Shown here piece by piece: positions 6,765-13,752 of a stretch of 13,891 nucleotides of DNA; position 1 is the stretch's first letter, and the number at the start of each line of letters is the position of its first letter. This DNA comes from Oscillospiraceae bacterium. GTDB taxonomy: Bacteria > Bacillota_A > Clostridia > Oscillospirales > Ruminococcaceae. Location of the stretch: positions 1 through 13,891 of the forward strand of contig CAAFWX010000328.1 of the NCBI GenBank assembly GCA_900766795.1, given 5' to 3'. The notes beneath the pieces were generated by a model. That model made no database searches. It had not been told where the DNA came from and saw nothing but the letters and a program-made list of their open reading frames with translations. A program made the translations under genes and the position numbers.

Positions 6765-6793
6765 TTGAAAAAAACATCATTTTATGATATTAT
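6765..6793 (+). promoter_or_regulatory. Candidate dnaA promoter
   Basis: TTGAAA (6765-6770), a 17-base spacer and TATTAT (6788-6793) give a good sigma-A promoter about 190 bases upstream of dnaA. Variant boxes flank it at 6718 and 6877, which would fit autoregulation by DnaA. Confidence 0.55.
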
Positions 6794-6876
6794 TAATTAT
6801 GAACCCCTATATTTTGCTTTTATATTAAGAAGATTATTTTTCTATGGATTTGGCTGTTATCTGACGTTCTTGTTTT

Positions 6877-6885
6877 TTTTCAACA
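6877..6885 (+). promoter_or_regulatory. Putative variant DnaA box in the dnaA leader
   Basis: Exact TTTTCAACA at the end of an eight-T run, between the candidate dnaA promoter and the dnaA start codon. Confidence 0.45.
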
Positions 6886-6980
6886 TCCGTTTCTCTTTTT
6901 TCGTATCTGTGATATTTGAGATACATCGGATAATCTTCTTTTAGTGTTTAATTACTTCGGACAACGTATATTAGAATGGA

Positions 6981-8345
6981 ATGGTGAATGAAATGAATAA
7001 CCCATCTTCTCTTGCTGACCTCTTCAAGCTGGTGTTTGATACCTTCATGGAAGTAAACAATGTGTCAGATTATGCCTATAATATCTGGTTCAAATCTCTT
7101 GCGCCCGTTGAGATGACAGCAGATAAGATTATTCTTTCCACCGACGACCCTTTTAAAAAGGAAACCATTGATAAATACTATACCTCGCTTCTCGCACAGC
7201 AGTTCAGTGAGATAATCGGCGTACCTGTCGAGGTTGAAATTATCGTTGTTCAGCCGTCGGAAAATCCGATTGCCAACAATCCTCCGAAGCTGGAGGATGT
7301 TCAATATACTCCCGAGAAAATCGACAAGACTATCACCTATACGTTTGAAAACTTTATCGTTGGTCCCTCAAATAACCTTGCTTTCGCAGCTGCGCGCGCG
7401 GTAGCAAAGAAGCAGCACGACAAGTATAATCCGCTGTTTATCTACGGTGACTCGGGTCTTGGTAAAACTCACCTGCTTTCTGCAATTCAGCATGAGATGA
7501 AGCAGAACTATCCCGGCATCAACATTATATATATACCTGCGGAAACCTTTACGAACGAGTTTCTTCACTCCATCTCGCAGGGCACGGTTGACCAGTTTGA
7601 CGAGAAGTACAGAAGCGTTGACGCGCTGCTGATTGACGATATCCAGTTTATTGCCGGCAAGGACCAGACGGAGGAAAAATTCTTCCATATCTTTAACGAG
7701 CTTTATAATCAGAACAAGGTTATCGTGCTCACCGCCGACCGTCCCGCTAAAGAAATTCCGTCCATTCCCGACAGACTTAAAACACGCTTCTCCTCGGGAC
7801 TTATCGCGGACGTAAAGCCGCCTGAGTATGAAACACGTCTTCTTATAATAAAGAGAAAAGCCGAACTGCTGGATTTCCACCTCTCACAGGAGGTAAGCGA
7901 GTTTATCGCTACCAAGCTTAAGAGCAATATCCGTCAGATTGAGGGCGTTGTGACAAAGCTTAACGCGCTTTATGTCGTTTCGCAGATTCATCCTTCTATT
8001 GCAATGGCTCAGAACGCTATTCAGGATATAGCTGCGGAGCACCAGCCCATTCCCGTCACGGTCGAGAAAATTATTACCGAGGTGGGAAAGATATACAGCG
8101 TTTCTCCCGAGGAAATGCGCTCGCCCAAACGTGCCGCAAATATCTCCAATGCGCGCAAGGTTGCGATTTATGTTATCCAGCATGTCACCGGTCTTTCCTA
8201 TGAATCCATAGGAAAAGAATTTAACGGCAGAGATCATTCCACTGTCGTTTATGCTATCAACGACGTCAAGAAGAAGATGGAAAAGGACAATTCTTTCCGC
8301 TCTGTCGTTGAGGATATTATAAAGAACAGTAAGGCAAACCAGTAA
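6981..8345 (+). CDS. dnaA: Chromosomal replication initiator protein DnaA, 454 aa
   Basis: DnaA binds boxes in oriC, opens the duplex and loads the helicase. Domain I spans about residues 1-90 and a short linker follows. The AAA+ domain begins at TFENFIVGPSNNLAFAAA (121-138). It has Walker A GDSGLGKTH (156-164), Walker B LLIDD (216-220), sensor 1 LTADRP (250-255), the arginine-finger region RLKTRF (265-270) and sensor 2 SNIRQIEG (315-322). Domain IV (~358-454) ends in the helix-turn-helix signature SYESIGKEFNGRDHSTV (406-422). Compared with E. coli, Leu422-Pro423 are Tyr407-Glu408 and Thr435 is Ser420; Arg399, Asp433 and His434 are kept. The start is uncertain: 6981 has only a weak upstream site, whereas the in-frame ATG at 6993 has GGTGA five bases before it. 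Surrounded on both sides by box-rich DNA. Confidence 0.98.
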   Translation: MVNEMNNPSSLADLFKLVFDTFMEVNNVSDYAYNIWFKSLAPVEMTADKIILSTDDPFKKETIDKYYTSLLAQQFSEIIGVPVEVEIIVVQPSENPIANNPPKLEDVQYTPEKIDKTITYTFENFIVGPSNNLAFAAARAVAKKQHDKYNPLFIYGDSGLGKTHLLSAIQHEMKQNYPGINIIYIPAETFTNEFLHSISQGTVDQFDEKYRSVDALLIDDIQFIAGKDQTEEKFFHIFNELYNQNKVIVLTADRPAKEIPSIPDRLKTRFSSGLIADVKPPEYETRLLIIKRKAELLDFHLSQEVSEFIATKLKSNIRQIEGVVTKLNALYVVSQIHPSIAMAQNAIQDIAAEHQPIPVTVEKIITEVGKIYSVSPEEMRSPKRAANISNARKVAIYVIQHVTGLSYESIGKEFNGRDHSTVVYAINDVKKKMEKDNSFRSVVEDIIKNSKANQ

Positions 8346-8359
8346 GAATCTTCAACAAA

Positions 8360-8368
8360 TTTTCAACA
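8360..8368 (+). promoter_or_regulatory. Putative variant DnaA box (exact TTTTCAACA)
   Basis: Exact copy 15 bases past the dnaA stop codon, preceded by a one-mismatch copy TCTTCAACA at 8349-8357. Confidence 0.5.
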
Positions 8369-8441
8369 TTTCGGCTTGTTTTCGCTTATTTTTTAAATGT
8401 TGAAAGTTTTAAGACTCTTTCAAGAGGGTTTTAACATGTCA

Positions 8442-8450
8442 TGTTGAAAA
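8442..8450 (-). promoter_or_regulatory. Putative variant DnaA box (exact, minus strand)
   Basis: TGTTGAAAA in the dnaA-dnaN spacer. Another minus-strand copy with one mismatch (TGTTGAAAG) lies at 8398-8406. Confidence 0.5.
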
Positions 8451-8490
8451 CTTGTCCGAGTTTTTTGCTTTTGTAATGGGGTTTGTCCTG

Positions 8491-8499
8491 TTTTCCACA
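8491..8499 (+). promoter_or_regulatory. DnaA box TTTTCCACA beside the AT-rich stretch
   Basis: TTTTCCACA differs by one base from the classical TTATCCACA and by one base from TTTTCAACA. It lies just before the AT-rich segment at 8505-8555, the position expected for a box that directs unwinding. Confidence 0.55.
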
Positions 8500-8579
8500 G
8501 ATTTAACACCCCTTATTATTATGATTAAAAATATATATTTATCTTTTTTTCTTCGGAAAGCCTGAAAGGAGATTTCAAT

Positions 8580-9683
8580 ATGAAATTCAGCTGCCCAAGG
8601 GATACTTTACTTAGCGCCGTTATCACCACCTCAAAAGCCGCTGCGGCAAAGTCTACCATCTCCGCTCTTGAGGGAATCCTTATGGTGCTTAGAGGAAACG
8701 TGCTCACCATCACGGGATATAATCTTGATATAGGAATCCGCACGGAAATCACTGTTTCGGGAATAGAGGACGGCGACGCTGTTCTCAATGCAAAAATGAC
8801 AAGCGAAATTATCAGAAAAATGCCTTCGGGTGAAATAACAATTTCCTGCGACATTGAAAAAAATCTTTCGACGATTTCCTGCAGAGATACAAGCCTTGAA
8901 ATCCTCTCCATGAGCGCAGAGGATTATCCCGAGGTGCCGAAAGTTGACCCGAACAGAAGCTTCTCTATTCCCCAGAAGCTGCTTAAGTCCATGATAAATC
9001 AGACAAAATATGCCTGCGCAGTTGTGGACACAAAGCCTGCGCTTATGGGCTGTAAGTTTGAGATAGACAACAACGTGCTGAATGTCGTTGCAGTGGACGG
9101 AATCAGAATCGCGCTCAGACAAGAGCCGGTTGTATACGATAATATCGAATTTATCGTTCCTCTTAAAACTCTGGAGGAGCTTACACATATACTTACAGAT
9201 GATTCTGAAAAGAATGTTACTCTCTGTATAGACAAAAACCAGATTTCCTTTGACGTTGAGGGGTATACTATGATATCCCGCCTGATTGACGGCGATTTCA
9301 TTCAGTATAAAAAGCACCTCGAAACCGACGCTGCTATCTGCGCGGAGGTCAACTGCCGCGAAATTATTGAGATGCTGGAGCGCTCAATGCTTGTCATCAA
9401 CGAAAAGAGCAAGTGCCCCATTCGCTGCGAGTTCAATGGTGACACGCTTTCTATGAGTTGTGTTACTGCTCTCGGTAAAATAAACGATAAAATTAACATT
9501 AAGTATAACGGCGACCCTATTACAATAGGCTTCAATGCCAAGTATCTGCTGGACGCTTTCAAGGCGTGTGATTCGGATTGCGCGAAAATCGTGCTTGCGG
9601 CTTCGGCAGTGGCGCCCATCATAATTATTCCCATGGAGGGCAGATCTTTCACATTCCTGCTGCTGCCCATGAGATTGAAGTAA
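8580..9683 (+). CDS. dnaN: DNA polymerase III beta subunit (sliding clamp), 367 aa
   Basis: This is the ring-shaped processivity clamp that holds DNA polymerase III and repair proteins on DNA. The protein has the length of three repeated clamp domains (about 1-120, 128-245 and 246-367). It opens MKFSCPRDTLLSAVITTSKAA, with AKSTISALEGILM following. It carries the middle-domain segment DYPEVPKV, has CAVVDTKPALMGCKFEI and VVAVDGIRIALR, and ends with the typical FLLLPMRLK. The start is well supported by AAAGGAG about nine bases upstream. It follows dnaA after the right part of the origin and is followed 31 bases later by the S4-domain gene. Nothing unusual is seen in it. Confidence 0.98.
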   Translation: MKFSCPRDTLLSAVITTSKAAAAKSTISALEGILMVLRGNVLTITGYNLDIGIRTEITVSGIEDGDAVLNAKMTSEIIRKMPSGEITISCDIEKNLSTISCRDTSLEILSMSAEDYPEVPKVDPNRSFSIPQKLLKSMINQTKYACAVVDTKPALMGCKFEIDNNVLNVVAVDGIRIALRQEPVVYDNIEFIVPLKTLEELTHILTDDSEKNVTLCIDKNQISFDVEGYTMISRLIDGDFIQYKKHLETDAAICAEVNCREIIEMLERSMLVINEKSKCPIRCEFNGDTLSMSCVTALGKINDKINIKYNGDPITIGFNAKYLLDAFKACDSDCAKIVLAASAVAPIIIIPMEGRSFTFLLLPMRLK

Positions 9684-9714
9684 ATAAGCAATATCAACAA
9701 GGAAGGTCAACCCA

Positions 9715-9963
9715 ATGGAAGAAATCAAAATCGTTACACCCTTTATCAAACTCGACCAGCTGGTAAAATTCGCGGGTCTTGCAGAAACCGGTGCAAAAGC
9801 AAAGATTCTCATAGATTTAGGAGAGTTCAATGTAAACGGTGAGTGCTGCATAAAGCGCGGAAAGAAAATCAAGCCCGGCGACGTTATTGAGTTCAAGAAC
9901 AAAAAATATAAGGTGGTTCTGGACGAAAATGCCGTTGTCGAGGCAGAATCAAAGCCTGAATAA
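9715..9963 (+). CDS. yaaA: S4-domain RNA-binding protein of the YaaA/RlbA type, 82 aa
   Basis: A small S4-like RNA-binding protein, encoded between dnaN and recF in most Firmicutes. The pattern is typical: IKLDQLVKFAGLAETGAKAK (residues 12-31), then IDLGEFNVNGECCIKRGKKI and KPGDVIEFKNKKYKVV, i.e. the helix-turn-helix plus beta loop in which 'V-N-G-E...R.GKK...GD.I' is diagnostic. In Bacillus this family has been linked to ribosome assembly; the role here is inferred from family and position. GGAAGG lies about eight bases before the ATG. Its stop codon is three bases before the recF start, so the two are probably translationally coupled. Confidence 0.92.
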   Translation: MEEIKIVTPFIKLDQLVKFAGLAETGAKAKILIDLGEFNVNGECCIKRGKKIKPGDVIEFKNKKYKVVLDENAVVEAESKPE

Positions 9964-9966
9964 TTC

Positions 9967-11097
9967 ATGTATATTACCAGAATCTGTATTCGGAACTTCC
10001 GCAATATAAAAGAAGCAGAGCTTTGCTTCGACAAGAATCTGAACATATTCGTTGGGAAAAACGCACAGGGAAAGACCAATCTTATGGAGGCAATTTCCGT
10101 CTGCTTGGGAGGAAGCTTTCGCCATGTGCGTTTTTCTCAGTATCTGCCCGCAGACGACCCAAAGGCAGATGTTTTGATTAAGCTTTTCTTCAAAGATGAT
10201 AATACAGAACGTGAAAATCTTGTTGAATATACAATTTGTAAAAATACTGTTTCGGTAAAATATAACGGATTGAAGATGAAAGACGCTGCGGAATTATACG
10301 GAGTGTTAAAATATGTGGTTTTTATACCGGGACATCTTAATTTGATTAAGGGCGCACCTGAGCTTCGGCGGGATTATCTCGATGATGTTGCCGTTATGCA
10401 GACAAAAACTCATCTTAAAAAGCTTTCGCGATACAACAAAGGACTGAAGCAGAGGAACAATATTCTTTCCTTCGCCAAGCCCGATGGAGATGTCAATATG
10501 CTGAAAGCGCAGCTGTCTGCATGGAACGATGTGCTTGCACGCGAGGGAATTAACGTGACGTTCGGCAGGCTCAACTACTTCAAGTTTCTGAAAGAATATG
10601 CTGCGGAGATTTACGCTGACATTACGAATGGGTCGGAGAAGCTTGAAATGGATTATTCCAGCTCTGTTTTTAAAACAGAGAGTATAAATTTTAATAAACC
10701 TGACGATTTGTATAATTTTTATATTGAAGCTCTGGAGGACAGCTTCTCTGCGGACTCAAAGCTGCGGTATACTACCCTTGGGGTTCACCGCGACGATATC
10801 AATTTCTATATCAACGGAATGGCGGCACGCGATTTTGCCTCGCAGGGGCAGCTCAGAAGCGCTGCTTTGGCGCTTAAATTGTCCGAGGCAGAAATTATCC
10901 GCAGAAAGAACAAAACCTGTCCTGTGGTCATTCTGGACGATATTCTGAGCGAGCTTGACAGCATAAGAAGAAACTATGTCGTAAACAATATACAAAATTC
11001 ACAGGTATTTATTACTTGCTGTAATATAGACGACCTGTCTGCGCTCAAGAACGGAAAGACTTGGATTACGGCAGGCGGCGTGTTTTCGGAGGTGTGA
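9967..11097 (+). CDS. recF: DNA replication and repair protein RecF, 376 aa
   Basis: RecF is an SMC-like ATPase that, with RecO and RecR, loads RecA at single-strand gaps. It starts MYITRICIRNFRNIKEAEL and has Walker A GKNAQGKTN (30-38). The ABC signature is SQGQLRSAALALKLSEAE (292-309), and Walker B VILDDILSELD (321-331) carries the Asp pair and the family's SELD. Length is normal for RecF (~360-375 aa). There is no strong ribosome site before the ATG, and it begins only three bases after the S4-protein stop, so it probably depends on coupled translation. The gene ends three bases before remB, whose ribosome site GGAGG lies inside the recF 3' end. Confidence 0.96.
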   Translation: MYITRICIRNFRNIKEAELCFDKNLNIFVGKNAQGKTNLMEAISVCLGGSFRHVRFSQYLPADDPKADVLIKLFFKDDNTERENLVEYTICKNTVSVKYNGLKMKDAAELYGVLKYVVFIPGHLNLIKGAPELRRDYLDDVAVMQTKTHLKKLSRYNKGLKQRNNILSFAKPDGDVNMLKAQLSAWNDVLAREGINVTFGRLNYFKFLKEYAAEIYADITNGSEKLEMDYSSSVFKTESINFNKPDDLYNFYIEALEDSFSADSKLRYTTLGVHRDDINFYINGMAARDFASQGQLRSAALALKLSEAEIIRRKNKTCPVVILDDILSELDSIRRNYVVNNIQNSQVFITCCNIDDLSALKNGKTWITAGGVFSEV

Positions 11098-11100
11098 GGG

Positions 11101-11340
11101 ATGTTCCTTTTCCTTGGAGGGGAAACTACTGTTCGTAAAATTGACGTCATCGGCATTTTTGATATTGAGGAGTGCTCCGTCAGCAGGATAACAGCAGATT
11201 ATCTCAACGCCTGCCAGAAAAGCGGAAAAATCGAAAACGTGTCCGAGGATATGCCCAAAAGCTTTATCGTTACCGAGAAGAAAACATATATTTCCAATGT
11301 GTCCAATGCGACAATCAACAAACGCGGAAAAAATCAATAA
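11101..11340 (+). CDS. remB: RemB-like (DUF370, YaaB) regulatory protein, 79 aa
   Basis: A small DUF370-family protein. It begins MFLFLGGETTVRKIDVIGIFDIE, close to the start of Bacillus YaaB/RemB, and has the later match DMPKSFIVTEKKTYISNVSNATINKR, where 'PKS.VVT....Y.S..S..T...R' is the family pattern. In Bacillus RemA and RemB control extracellular-matrix genes; RemA binds DNA, while RemB's mechanism is less clear. Function here is therefore inferred from family and gene order (recF-remB-gyrB). GGAGG eight bases upstream overlaps the end of recF. Last gene before the terminator at 11341-11368. Confidence 0.9.
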   Translation: MFLFLGGETTVRKIDVIGIFDIEECSVSRITADYLNACQKSGKIENVSEDMPKSFIVTEKKTYISNVSNATINKRGKNQ

Positions 11341-11368
11341 AAAGCGGGATTTGACATTCCGCTTTTTT
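11341..11368 (+). terminator. Intrinsic terminator after remB
   Basis: AAGCGG (11342-11347) pairs with CCGCTT (11359-11364), and the T run extends to 11368. It starts directly at the remB stop codon and closes the dnaA-remB cluster. Confidence 0.8.
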
Positions 11369-11763
11369 GTTTGCTCAAAATATCAGAAAAAAAGTCCGTC
11401 AAAGTGCTAAAAAAATCTCAAAATGCTTGAAATTTAAAGCATTTTATGCTATACTATATATAATATGGGTGAATGTTTGCCTACCATCAATAAAATATAA
11501 AATGTATATCTGTGTGTAATCTGTTTTATGATTATTTCAGTTTGTATATTTTTCTGGGACGGATATTTCTCTTGAAGATGGTCTGCTTCGTCAGAATCAT
11601 TCTATTTTGAGATTTACGGCTTTCTAAGAACAGCAAGCGGCTTCATTCGATATCTTTCTATACTGCGGGTCAGGATGGCTTTATAGCGCAAAATCAGCAG
11701 GTTGTTGTGTGATTATTATTCTACAAAATAGTATAGAATTGTGTTATTATACGGAGGGTTAAT
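11369..11763 (+). other. Intergenic region and gyrB leader
   Basis: About 395 bases without a credible gene. It holds the promoter at 11427-11455. A weaker second possibility is TTGTGT (11705) with TAGTAT (11729), and the gyrB ribosome site GGAGGG is at its end. If the first promoter is used, gyrB has an untranslated leader of about 300 bases. I see no tRNA, known riboswitch or terminator in it. Confidence 0.6.
11427..11455 (+). promoter_or_regulatory. Candidate gyrB promoter
   Basis: TTGAAA (11427-11432), a 17-base spacer and TATACT (11450-11455) make a good sigma-A promoter. A TATAAT follows at 11459 in the same AT-rich stretch, so the exact -10 is uncertain. Confidence 0.65.
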
Positions 11764-13752
11764 ATGGCAGAAATCGAAAATGTTCAGGACGCCAACTACG
11801 GCGCGGACGACATACAAGTTCTTAAGGGTCTTGACCCTGTAAGAAAACGTCCCGGTATGTATATCGGCTCAACGGGAGAGGGCGGTCTGCACCACCTTGT
11901 ATACGAAATCGTTGATAATTCAATTGACGAGGCTTTGGCGGGCTACTGTACGGAGATTGATGTCAGCATACTTCCCGATAATGTTATTCGCGTTATAGAT
12001 AACGGACGCGGCATTCCTACCGCTATAAATCACTCCGAGGGTATCTCCGCGGCGACGCTTGTTTTCACCGTGCTTCATGCGGGCGGTAAATTCGGCGGTG
12101 GCGGATATAAGGTGTCCGGCGGTCTGCACGGCGTTGGCGCGTCGGTTGTAAACGCGCTGTCCGAGTGGCTGGAAGTTGAGATTCACGACGGTCAGAATAA
12201 GCACTTTCAGCGCTTCGACCGCGGCGAATATAAGGAACCTATAAAGATTATCGGTACCACCGACCACACCGGAACACAGGTTACTTTTAAGCCTGATGGA
12301 GAGATTTTCCATACCACCGAGTTTAAGTATGAGATTTTGCAGGAAAGACTCCGCGAACAGGCTTTCCTTAATGCGGGTCTTAAGATTTCTCTGCACGACC
12401 TGCGTGACGCGGAAAACCCCGTCAACGAAACCATGCAGTTTGAGGGCGGTATTTGCAGCTATATTGAATGGCTGAACAAGAAGCGCGGTGCGGAGGTTCT
12501 TCATCCCGATATCATTTACCTCAGCGGTACGGTTGACCAGATAAGCATTGAGGTTGCTTTCCAGTATACCACCGACTTCAACAGCGAGGTGTTCCGTTCC
12601 TTTGCAAACAACATTCACACGGGCGAGGGCGGTATGCATGAGCTTGGCTTGAAGCGTGCTTTAAGCAAGGTTGTGAACGACTACGCAAAGGCATATAAGG
12701 AAGCAGCAGAGAAGAATAAGCCGAAAAAGAAATCTGCCGCAAAGAAGGGCGAGGAAGAAAAGCCCTTTACGGGATACAGCGGCGAGGCCATCAGAGAGGC
12801 TATAAACGCGATTATTTCCGTGAAACTTCCCGAATGTGAGTTTGAGGGACAAACAAAGGGCAAGCTTGGCAATCCCGAGGCGCAGCCTGCGGTTTACAAG
12901 CTTGTCACCGAACAGCTTACCTACTATTTTGAGGAGCACCCCGAAACCGCACAGATTATTGTAAACAAGGCGAAGAATTCGCAGGACGCTCGCGACGCTG
13001 CAAAGCGTGCAATGGAAGCAAAGCGTAAGTCCGTTATGGACAGCAACGGCTTGCCCGGAAAGCTTGCGGACTGCTCGGAGAGTGACCCCTCTCTCACCGA
13101 AATCTATATCGTCGAGGGAGATTCTGCGGGCGGTTCGGCAAAGAATGGTCGTGACAGGCGTTTTCAGGCTATTCTGTCCCTTTGGGGTAAAATGCTGAAC
13201 GTCGAAAAGGCGAGAGCGGACAAGGTTTATAACAACGACAAGCTTTCTCCTGTCGTAAAGGCGCTTGGTACGGGCATTGCGGAGGATTTTGATATTACAA
13301 AGCTTCGCTACGGCAGAGTTGTTATTATGGCGGATGCCGATGTGGACGGCGCTCATATCAGAACGCTTATGCTGACGTTCTTCTTCCGCTTTATGCGACC
13401 GCTGCTGGAACAGGGTCATGTTTATATTGCGCAGCCGCCGCTGTTTAAGGTTTCGAGAGGAAAGCAGGTGCGCTATGCGTTCTCAGATGAGGAGCGCGAC
13501 CAGTATATTGCGGAGCTTGGCGGGGACGGCGGAAAGACCGACGTTCAGCGCTACAAAGGTCTTGGTGAGATGGACCCCGAGCAGCTTTGGGAAACCACAA
13601 TGAATCCCGAAACAAGAACCATGCTTCGCGTAAGCGTTGAGGACGCTGCAAAGGCAGACGAGATTATGACAATTCTTATGGGCGACAAGGTTGAGCCAAG
13701 ACGCGAGTTTATTGAGAAGAATGCAAAGCTTGCGGTAAATCTTGATATATAA
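11764..13752 (+). CDS. gyrB: DNA gyrase subunit B, 662 aa
   Basis: GyrB is the ATPase and TOPRIM subunit of gyrase, which introduces negative supercoils. The GHKL ATPase domain shows YEIVDNSIDEA (47-57, catalytic E48 and N52), DNGRGIP (79-85) and GGLHGVGASVVNALS (119-133). The TOPRIM domain shows EGDSAGGSA (451-459) and DADVDG (524-529). The C-terminal part has QRYKGLGEMDP (595-605) and MGDKVEPRREFI. The pattern fits GyrB, not ParE, and the location after recF-remB agrees. Two oddities: a Lys/Ala/Glu-rich segment (about 312-335, EAAEKNKPKKKSAAKKGEEE) replaces the shorter usual linker before the QTKGKLGN motif. W474 (in LSLWGKMLNVEKAR) sits where E. coli has Lys447. GGAGGG lies six bases before the ATG. 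gyrA is expected downstream but is not in the window. Confidence 0.98.
   Translation: MAEIENVQDANYGADDIQVLKGLDPVRKRPGMYIGSTGEGGLHHLVYEIVDNSIDEALAGYCTEIDVSILPDNVIRVIDNGRGIPTAINHSEGISAATLVFTVLHAGGKFGGGGYKVSGGLHGVGASVVNALSEWLEVEIHDGQNKHFQRFDRGEYKEPIKIIGTTDHTGTQVTFKPDGEIFHTTEFKYEILQERLREQAFLNAGLKISLHDLRDAENPVNETMQFEGGICSYIEWLNKKRGAEVLHPDIIYLSGTVDQISIEVAFQYTTDFNSEVFRSFANNIHTGEGGMHELGLKRALSKVVNDYAKAYKEAAEKNKPKKKSAAKKGEEEKPFTGYSGEAIREAINAIISVKLPECEFEGQTKGKLGNPEAQPAVYKLVTEQLTYYFEEHPETAQIIVNKAKNSQDARDAAKRAMEAKRKSVMDSNGLPGKLADCSESDPSLTEIYIVEGDSAGGSAKNGRDRRFQAILSLWGKMLNVEKARADKVYNNDKLSPVVKALGTGIAEDFDITKLRYGRVVIMADADVDGAHIRTLMLTFFFRFMRPLLEQGHVYIAQPPLFKVSRGKQVRYAFSDEERDQYIAELGGDGGKTDVQRYKGLGEMDPEQLWETTMNPETRTMLRVSVEDAAKADEIMTILMGDKVEPRREFIEKNAKLAVNLDI

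Larger units (their letters stand above)
5949..6980. other. oriC: Left part of the replication origin (oriC), non-coding
   Basis: About 1 kb without a credible gene lies between divergent transcription units, just upstream of dnaA. It is AT-rich and studded with the 9-mer TTTTCAACA: exact copies at 6161, 6448, 6877 (plus strand) and 6718 (minus strand). Single-mismatch copies lie at 6046 (minus), 6060, 6245, 6362 and 6436. Two sites are closer to the classical DnaA box: TTATCCGCA at 6095 and CAATCCACA at 6131. Very AT-rich stretches at about 6310-6345 and 6535-6575 could be unwinding elements. Position next to dnaA, the switch in gene strand here and the box cluster together support oriC. Exact limits and which boxes bind DnaA are inferred. 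Confidence 0.8.
8346..8579. other. oriC: Right part of the replication origin between dnaA and dnaN
   Basis: This 234-base spacer holds exact TTTTCAACA at 8360 (plus) and 8442 (minus). Single-mismatch copies lie at 8349 and 8398 (minus), and TTTTCCACA at 8491 is one base from both the variant and the classical box. After 8505 the sequence becomes extremely AT-rich. A TTATTATTATGATTA stretch (8513-8527) reads as TAA-type trinucleotides on the minus strand, recalling the DnaA-trio next to the unwinding region in Bacillus. A weak promoter for dnaN could be TTAACA (8503) with TAAAAA (8526). Together with the block upstream of dnaA this gives a bipartite oriC, as in Bacillus; where unwinding occurs is inference. 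Confidence 0.7.

Noticed and set aside
6553..6780. A 75-codon open frame on the minus strand inside the origin block
   Set aside because: There is no ribosome site and no recognisable protein, and it overlaps variant DnaA boxes and the candidate dnaA promoter. A chance frame in non-coding DNA is likelier.
11461..11763. T-box or other riboswitch in front of gyrB
   Set aside because: I found no T-box core sequence, no terminator/antiterminator pair and no reason from the gene's function.
12661..13419. A 252-codon open frame on the minus strand
   Set aside because: It is antisense to gyrB, whose motifs are unambiguous; the frame has no ribosome site or known family.
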